Part shown: piece by piece, positions 57,602 to 64,000 of the stretch
Layout: every line of letters begins with the position of its first letter
Numbering within the stretch: position 1 is the stretch's first letter
NCBI RefSeq assembly: GCF_012489685.1
Contig: NC_080044.1
Location: 30,980,369-31,044,368 of the forward strand
DNA length: 64,000 nt
Direction of reading: 5' to 3'
Source of the DNA: Lotus japonicus
Taxonomy: Eukaryota > Streptophyta > Magnoliopsida > Fabales > Fabaceae
Position numbers and translations under genes: made by a program
Notes under the pieces: model-generated
The model's database searches: none
What the model was told of the DNA's origin: nothing
Seen by the model: the letters and a program-made list of their open reading frames with translations, nothing else

Positions 57602-58081
57602 TATATATATATCATATGGCTTTCACGCTCCTTCATCATCATCTTTTGTGATTCATTACTCTTTCAGCTTTGGATTTAGGTGATAGAAATGAGCTCCTGT
57701 TATTATAAGTTGTAAGTTATGTTCTTCCTGCTGGTCTAAATAGCCGGATTTAGAAATCTGCTCTCAAATGTTGGGTGTCATATGCATGCTCAGTGTTTAA
57801 GAGGGGTGGGCTTCACTGCATATTCTTCTTTTGAATTGTTTCTAATTTTTCACTGCATTTGATCTTTTATAGGCTACTTAGTTAAGCCATTTTCTCCTTC
57901 ATTTTTCCCTTTTATTAAGTTATTTCTTTTTTAGACTGTTAAATATGTTGTGAAGTATGTTTCTTATTCCATATTAAGATGTTGGGGATTTATTCACATA
58001 TCTCTTATCAATATCTAATCTGACTTTGGTTTAAGATTTTCTGCCACTGTTATTAATTTTTCTTCTTTTGCAACTTAATAG
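57602..58081 (+). other. (TA)n tract and intron-like host DNA
   Basis: The TA tract ends near 57614. The T-rich sequence that follows has no frame and ends in an acceptor-like TTGCAACTTAATAG at 58081, so it reads as an intron of a gene relic. Confidence 0.4.
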
Positions 58082-58657
58082 GCAGTAAAAAAGGTGAATG
58101 AACACGAGAGATTAAAAGCAATGCATTGTGATGTTATCCATGAAGCTTGTGAACGCATGTAGTATGCTTTGGCTGTTCAGGATTGTAACACCCCGATTTC
58201 CAGGTGTCACTTTAGTAACCAAAAATAAACTTTACGCGAAAAACAGGTAATTTGTTTTTTTTCGTTTGATTCCTTTTAAATAAAGCGATAAAGAAATAAA
58301 GACAAAACCCAACAACTAAACTAACCGATATACAATATATACACATGTACAGCCTCAGCTGCACTCCACGTCACGCGAACCCGCAGTGACTCCAAAGTAG
58401 TATGCCCGCAGGCAAATATATATACAAACCAGCACCGTAAGTAAAAGTATCAAATATACAGTTATCCAAGAGAAAGTCGGCACCCAAAAATGGCCTGAAC
58501 AAAAGACCCCTATACTCCGACAGACTCTCTGTGATCCTCCTCAAAAGAACCACACAAAAAGCCACACAATCGGAACCTACCCTGTCCCAAAAAGACTGAC
58601 GATCAGAGCTCTACACAAAAAAATGACGCTAGTCCTAACCTACCCTCCCAGCTCAGC

Positions 58658-59323
58658 TCATAGCTCCTCCTCCTCCTCGTCGCTGCTCGGCGAGTAGCTC
58701 TCCCCACTGCTCTCGGAGTCAGAGTCGGAATCCACCGTAATCATCTCGGTGTCCAAGTCCACGACCTCCCTCCTAACTGTCCTGCGCACCGTCCTAGTCG
58801 AGCCGGTCTACACGTCCACCTCTCCTGTAAGAACATCCTCCTCCACCACCCTCATCAAGGGGTCCACACGGTAGCCGTGCGGTGAAGGGAAAGAAAAGAG
58901 ACGTGAGGCAGATGGGACGACAGACTCCCTCTTTGGCCGCACAAGCCTAGAGGACGACGCCACGTCGGTAGGATCGATAGCAGTAGTAGGAGGTGGCGCA
59001 ACAGGTGCAGCAACAGCAGGCTCGATCTCCGCTGGGTCCTCCTCATCAGAAGGTGAAGTCGGAGGTGGTGCAGGTGGTCCATGACCAATGCCTGGTCCAC
59101 AGCGAACTGAGGGTGGCAAATCAAAACTCAGCTCCATACGCCGTAGCACTCCTCTCGTCAAGCGTCCTCGCTCATCCGTCCGGTCCTCCATGACCCTTCC
59201 CCTATACGTCGCTCGGTGACCAGCAACATCGATCACCCAAGCGGTGGGGGCAGCACGATCCACAAGCTCATACCTGATCCCCCCCGAGGGAGAGACCATC
59301 GAAAACCAGTCGGCCATCGACAT
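58658..59323 (-). CDS. Family A ORF, unknown function, one in-frame TAG
   Basis: Begins after an acceptor-like CTGCTGCCAG at ATG 59323: MSMADWFSMVSPSGGIRYEL. A central region of mixed charge and a long Pro/Ala/Glu stretch (GHGPPAPPPTSPSDEEDPAE) follow, then RPKRESVVPSA. TAG lies at 58808-58810, after which the same frame runs 49 more codons to TGA 58658-58660. Those codons end in a Ser/Asp/Glu tail (VDLDTEMITVDSDSDSESS). Copy 1 keeps the start and the acidic tail, so both belong to one protein. Not recognised. It may be an accessory ORF inside the LTR or an exon picked up long ago. The open frame extends upstream to 59356. Confidence 0.55.
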
Positions 59324-59563
59324 CTGGCAGCAGGCCGACCGCCCAAACACAAACATGCAACCAAAGCCAAGGCGCTAGGGTCAACTCACGGAAATAAGTA
59401 GATATACACTCAACATGTGACAGGGTATAGATATATAAGTTGTTATATATATACATATAGATAATCCTAGCATGTTATGGCTCTAACAATGCTTCAATAA
59501 AGCAACAACACACAACCCTAGTCAGAATGAATGTATGCGTGAAATGCAATCATGATCCGGATT

Positions 59564-59790
59564 GTGACGCGTTCCCGTTCGCCACAAGTGAAGCATTCCC
59601 GTTCTTCACTATGGATGAACCATTCCCGTTATTCATCCTGGATGAACCATTCCCGTTATTCATCCTTGGTGAACCATTCCCGTTATTCACCGTATGATGA
59701 ACCATTCCCGTTATTCATCGTTAATGCAGTGGTGAACCATTCCCGTTATTCACCATGAGATGCACAGGTGAACCATTCCCGTTATTCACC
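59564..59790 (+). repeat. Eight-unit array of covarying palindromes
   Basis: The core loop is CCATTCCCGTTA (CATTCCCGTT in unit 1), with stems that change on both sides together. Units: 59564-59585 (GTGACG/CGCCAC, one mismatch), 59588-59609 (GTGAAG/CTTCAC), 59613-59638 and 59640-59665 (GGATGAA/TTCATCC), 59668-59691 (GGTGAA/TTCACC), 59696-59719 (GATGAA/TTCATC), 59731-59754 and 59767-59790 (GGTGAA/TTCACC). Spacing rises from 24 to 36 bp. On the element's own strand the cores are complemented. Confidence 0.92.
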
Positions 59791-59882
59791 CGATTGATGC
59801 AATATGGTTAGCCAAACATCGAATCGTCCTCACCACATAAGTGTTTAGCTCAAACCCAAACTCAGAACAAACCCAAGAGTTA

Positions 59883-60082
59883 GTGTCGGTCAATACAACA
59901 CAACTCGGAGTAAGTATCGGTCAATACAACACAACTCCACCCACAAGAGTACACAAGGGTCTAGTGTCGGTCAATACAACACAGCCCAAACAACAAGAGC
60001 ACTAAGTGTCGGTCAATACAACACGGCTCCAACAACAAGATAACCCAAGGGATTAGTGTCGGTCAATACAACACAACCCCAA
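59883..60082 (+). repeat. Five copies of a 19-bp motif, GTGTCGGTCAATACAACAC
   Basis: Motifs start at about 59883, 59915 (TATCGG variant), 59964, 60006 and 60056. Ends GTGT/ACAC can pair. Spacing is 32-50 bp, with partly conserved spacers (CCAACAACAAGA). Confidence 0.9.
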
Positions 60083-62297
60083 CAACAAGAGTACGTAAAG
60101 TACTCGGTGACTTTCAATCATCACCGTAGCTCACCTCAGTGGCTTTCCCCAATTCCAATAACTCTCCAAACCCACAACAAAAGTCGACTTTTCCCCGTCT
60201 TTCGCAATCATTTTCTCCTTTAGGTTCCCTATAATTATTCGTTTAGTAAAAACGTTTCGAATTGGATTAGTCAGGTTATGAGTTTATTTCTCAAAGTCTA
60301 AGTCTCCCAAAGTCTCTAGTTTTCGAAGTTCTAATCATTCTAAGTTTTCCAAAAACCCTCCAAAAGAAGTTTTCCCGGGGAAAGTCTAAGTAAACCAACG
60401 AATACCAACAAATGGCTAAGTCTCAAACCCCTCGTTCGAACTTGCCTTGGGTCGTTCATCCAACCCGAAATATCAAAGATCACCAGATCAATGAATCTCC
60501 ACTCCGAAGTCGCGTCAAAACGCACAATCCAACAATATCACAATATCACAAGTTATGGAAAAGCATCATAACATCAACTCATCATCATAAACAACATCAG
60601 ATAAAGCATAAGTCGAATTTATCGACGCCTATCATGCAATCATAACTATTAGCAAGTTGCCCTAACCTCGAGCTGCTCCAGCCTCGCGCAATCAAAGGTT
60701 CCTTCACTCAAATGCTTTGAAGCTCCTAAAGTTCCTTCAACTGAACCTCGGAGAAAAACAAAGCAGAATCCAAACAAAATCGATTAGTTCGATCGCAATT
60801 CAACACATAAATGATAGACAAAGCATTAAAGCTTCAGAATACGACAATCGAGTACGAAAAGACAAGTTTTCGAAAACGAAAACTCCCCCCCTTAAAGGAA
60901 TAGCTCTCGGCCATTAAAGAAAAAGAGCTCCGGCTCTTTTTCTTCGATCAAATCTGTTTACAAGGTAGTTTTAGGGTAAAACTAAGGCAAAGAAACTGTC
61001 GGAACAATTTTCGGACAATCGGCTCAAAATACGGCCGTTCAGGGGCGTTTTGGTCCAAAATAAAAGCTCAAAACCTCAAAGTTATCAGTTCGGAAAACAA
61101 ATTTGACAGCAATGATCCTAACGACATCCGTGACAACAAATCCTAAAGGCACGAAGTCAGATTACGACTTTTCGACAATAAAGTTTCGAAATGTGCGACA
61201 AAAATGGTTTTGAAACAGTTTTTCAGATCCTTGACAGCTCGATCCCAATCGGCGATTACTGACAGAGGTTTTAGGCTCTTGGGAACGTAGGGAAGATAAC
61301 CCAAGGAAGAAATCAGAGAAAACGGACAGTTTCACAAAAAGCTCAAAACTGTGAGCACAGAAACGACTTCAGAAACGCAGTAGAAACAACAATCAGAGGT
61401 AAGAATCATGCTAGTTACCTCAGTACCTCGAAGTAGGGACGAACTGCACGAAGATCGGTCGAGTTTTCGCGAAAATCTCTTCTCCCCTCCTCTCCTTGAA
61501 ACTCGCGGCTCTAATGGTGCAAATGGGGGATATTTTTGAAACTTTGGCTATTTATAGGCAGGCGAAATCGCGGAAAAATGAAAATTTCGCGATTCCGATT
61601 TTTGCAGCACGTTCACCGATGAATTCTAAGAGAGATTCTGGCGTCAGAATTCCAGAACTCAAAACAAATATCTATGATTTGGGAAAAACGATATATAAAA
61701 TCCCAAAAGCGGTGTAAGTTAATCTGTCCCGAAAAACTACTTTTTGCTGTGATGGTCAGACGACAAAACTTCCTTCTGAAGAAATATTGGAAATGTCGAA
61801 ACAAATCTGGCTACGCGGACGGAAACTTCGTTAGAAGTCCCGAAAAGAAAAAGTCTTCATCCATCGCTCGAATCTAGGGTTTCGAAGCAAAGAAATTAGC
61901 GTCGTCGGACTTCCGAAAAGTGAATACTATCATACGTACAGTCCAGGGTTCCGAAATGAAACGCTGGTCGAAGGAAAAACAAAAGAGAATCTTTAAATTT
62001 TCCAGGGATTCGAAATCTCACTTAAAACGTTGCTCTAAAGTGAAATTAGCCTATTCTGGACACGCTCGCCATAAGGCAGGTGTGCAGACGACTCGCACTA
62101 ATTCCTAAAACGACTACGTAACATTCCTCAAGCAATTCCTGAACTTTCTTCTTCATTAATCTTTCTCAAACATCAAACTCCTGTCACGCTTACACTGATT
62201 CTACGCGTGAGTCGGAAATTAACTTGTTCTGAAAATCCAGGTCTTACAAGGATTATGGAAATGCTCTGGATGCTTGTGCTGTTTTTTTATGCTGATA

Positions 62298-62983
62298 GAC
62301 ATACTAATGAGTTGGTATATTTACTGTCTTTTTAGGAAGCAAACAGCAATGCAGGTCATTTTTGCCAAGTCAGGGATTAAAAGGATTTATCTTATTTGGG
62401 CTCTCTTTCAAGAGAGTGTTAAATTCAAATAGTATATTACTATTATGAGGGAAGGAAGCTGCACAGCTTTGACTCGCGGGTGCTGTCCTCTGGTTTTTAT
62501 CATGGCTTGAGATGATGTGGTGATGTGTGCTGTAGAGTTTTTTTCGACTAGGATCGTGGTAACACAAGGAGTATATACTGCAAACTGAACCTAGGCTTCT
62601 TAATCTGTTTTGTCTCCTTTTCTTTTGTTCTATTCTGTTTTTGTTCAAGTACTGTATCTTTTTCATTTTTGTCATGTTGAACCTTTTAACTTACTTGGAG
62701 AGTTTGTACCCAAAATTTATTCCATATCAATGAATTTCTTTTCTAAAAAAAAAGGTGAATGGTGAAGAGTTTGTACATGATTATTACTTCAATTCCTCAT
62801 AAATTGCTAACATCTAAACCATTTACTCTGCATGTTTACCTTTCCAACCTTATTTTTTCACATGGTAAGTGATTTGAAACTTTATTTTTGTTTAGTTTTC
62901 TTTGCAGCCTTCCTAATCTACTTCTCTTCTTGTGAGGTTCTGCATTTAAAGAAGTTCTTATATTTGATTGTTTGATTTTACAG
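62298..62983 (+). other. Intron-like region with probable LINE tail
   Basis: A short exon-like piece (GAAGCAAACAGCAATGCAG at about 62337-62355) has an AG before it and GT after. From about 62500 to 62753 the sequence is T-rich and ends ATCAATGAATTTCTTTTCTA then an A-run, as at a LINE 3' end. The acceptor TTTTACAG at about 62983 precedes the Sec14-like exon. Confidence 0.4.
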
Positions 62984-63092
62984 CAATTTGCCTACTTTTC
63001 TCGGTGGTGACTGCACATGTTTTGAATATGGAGGTTGCCTTATGAGCGATCAAGGGCCTTGGAAAAATCAAGAATTTTTAGAAATGATTCAG
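62984..63092 (+). CDS. Sec14-like (CRAL-TRIO) exon, isolated
   Basis: Between acceptor TTTTACAG and donor ATTCAG|GTTTGG. It encodes [20 protein letters not shown] then [16 protein letters not shown]. This is the stretch just after the lipid-binding domain in plant Sec14/SFH phosphatidylinositol transfer proteins ('LP-FLGG-CTC---GGCL-SDKGPW-D-EI'). Upstream exons of the domain were not found in the window, so it is a gene fragment or the rest lies outside or is disrupted. The reading frame of the exon itself is intact. Confidence 0.75.
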
Positions 63093-63189
63093 GTTTGGCA
63101 GTACTGTGAAATAACACTTCTAATTTTCATTTTGTCAAGTGAAGTCTCCACCTACCAAGCCGTTATTATCTTTAGTTACAATTAGTGAG

Positions 63190-63330
63190 CAAGTTAGAAG
63201 TTTGTTATTGTAATTAGATGGTTAGGTAGTTTGCCTCCTAATTCTGTAATTGCTCTCATTATTTATATATTGTACAGTTACCATTCAATCAATAGAAATC
63301 AGATTACAATCTACATTTCACCATCTCATT
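63190..63330 (+). mobile_element. Possible Ty1/copia LTR end
   Basis: AAGTTTGTTATTGTAATTAG, TATATATTGTACAGTTACCA and CAATCAATAGAAATCAGATT form the kind of 3' LTR end seen in copia elements. No partner or target duplication was found. Confidence 0.3.
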
Positions 63331-63589
63331 TCTATAATACATCTAGAAATAGTTGACAGTGATTTCTCATCCTGATATTGTGAATACAATTAGGAATTAG
63401 AGTTCAAAAATAAAGTTTCAAACAATTGTAAATTTTCAAACTGCATAGATTCAATTATCTGTTGCTACATCAATGAAAGGTTGCATAATTTTGACACTAA
63501 CCAAAATCATGTTGCTATGGGGCACTTGTTGTGGTTAATTTTTCCAGTTTATTTGATTTTTTATTAGTATATTTGATTTTTTTATTACT

Positions 63590-63698
63590 ATGGGGCACCT
63601 GTTGTGGTTAAATGCCACTGCCACAGACCCCATTGTTCCTGAGAGTTATGAGGAGAAGATGATGCTAGCTATGGCTGTCTCTTTAGCTGATGGTTGAG
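63590..63698 (+). pseudogene. Short UIM-like coding relic
   Basis: The frame reads MGHLLWLNATATDPIVPESY then EEKMMLAMAVSLADG and stops at TGA 63696-63698. The last part fits the ubiquitin-interacting-motif pattern (acidic, then Ala-x-x-x-Ser and acidic). Too short to name a protein; no splice partner identified. Confidence 0.35.
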
Positions 63699-64000
63699 CC
63701 TGCTTCTTGGTAGTAGTTTTTGGTTGAGGGGCTGGTTTTATCTTCTTAAATAGGTGAAGCTTTCCTTGGTTGTTTGACTAGCCAAGCTCTGAGTTGGGAG
63801 TCTGAGCAAAATTCACATGTGTGCAATTTATTCAAGGATCAGGTAGTGAAAAGAAGTTATTATGGTGGGTAAGTTCTGATGAGTTACATGAATAGTTATG
63901 GCACACTTCTGATTTATTGTTCAAACATGTGCTGCAACTTATTCAAAATAAGATGTATGTGAAACTGGAAAGTTTGGTTTGTTTTCAGTTACTGTGATGT

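Larger units (their letters stand above)
58184..62248 (-). mobile_element. Family A LTR-like element, intact copy (copy 2)
   Basis: 4,065 bp, TGTAACACC...GGTCTTACA, flanked by perfect AGGAT duplications (58179-58183 and 62249-62253). TG...CA ends and a 5-bp duplication are those of a single LTR, so this is most simply a very long solo LTR. The 9-bp ends are also near-inverted (TGTAACACC against TGTAAGACC). It contains an ORF on the minus strand (58658-59323), two arrays of short palindromic repeats and no pol genes. Orientation is set by the ORF and by copy 1. Confidence 0.85.
58082..62290 (+). pseudogene. Host exon of unknown gene, split by the family A insertion
   Basis: After an AG at 58081 a frame reads VKKVNEHERLKAMHCDVIHE then ACERM, meets TAG near 58160, and continues YALAVQD up to the insertion. 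Across it, from 62254, the frame continues YGNALDACAVFLC to TGA 62295-62297. Removing the element and one copy of AGGAT restores an unbroken reading except for the TAG. The protein is not recognised. The entry spans both halves; only about 100 bp on the left and 40 bp on the right are exon. Confidence 0.5.

Noticed and set aside
58184..62248. DNA transposon (because of the inverted 9-bp ends)
   Set aside because: TG...CA ends with a 5-bp duplication fit LTR integration better, and no transposase-like frame exists; kept only as an alternative.

Overview
The window is nuclear DNA of a dicot plant, probably a legume. It is AT-rich, has spliced genes with GT/AG introns, and is dominated by nested transposable elements. 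The species call is an impression from element style only. Two cellular genes are clearly complete. One is a plus-strand RSZ21/22-type splicing factor gene (coding exons 14585-16564). The other is a minus-strand mitochondrial ALDH2-family aldehyde dehydrogenase with 11 coding exons (26868-30166). Fragments of other host-type genes lie in the right third: an RPA-like OB-fold piece near 48.4 kb, an unrecognised exon near 58.1 kb that an insertion cuts in two, a Sec14-like C-terminal exon near 63.0 kb and a UIM-like stretch near 63.6 kb.

Layout. 1-4.2 kb: AT-rich DNA with a degenerate ~200-bp tandem array and a MITE. 4.3-9.8 kb: split pieces of a large LTR-like element (family 'A') with LINE sequence between and after them. 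9.9-13.5 kb: broken Ty1/copia LTR and gag with an LTR-like insertion. 14.2-17.8 kb: splicing factor gene. 17.8-20.8 kb: two Mutator-like TIR elements, one with a perfect 9-bp target duplication. 21.5-25.8 kb: a diverged family A copy with a PIF/Harbinger-type element inside, copia gag scraps and an RNase H relic. 26.6-30.2 kb: aldehyde dehydrogenase. 30.5-31.3 kb: a tandem duplication in which one arm carries a MITE and the other keeps the empty site. 33.9-42.8 kb: a Ty3/gypsy (Tat-like) element with LTRs, target duplication and an antisense ORF. 44.3-47.6 kb: a further large LTR-like element. 48.8-57.6 kb: an endogenous caulimovirid (florendovirus-like) genome, terminally redundant, set in a TA microsatellite. 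58.2-62.2 kb: an intact family A copy with TG...CA ends and a 5-bp target duplication.

The most unusual signal is in family A. Two copies each hold an array of short palindromes at about the same internal place. The repeat sequences differ between copies, and within each array the two stem arms change together (GAGG/CCTC with GAAG/CTTC in one; GGTGAA/TTCACC, GATGAA/TTCATC and GTGAAG/CTTCAC in the other). Family A also carries a short ORF (Met-Ser-Met-Ala-Asp start, Ser/Asp/Glu-rich end), found in two copies and each time broken by one in-frame stop near the start or end. The viral insertion is also notable: its two initiator-Met-tRNA primer sites are 7,927 bp apart, a 129-bp end is repeated, and a 480-bp inverted piece of its own genome lies at its left edge.

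All calls were made by eye from the sequence; family names rest on recognised motifs, and no database search was run.
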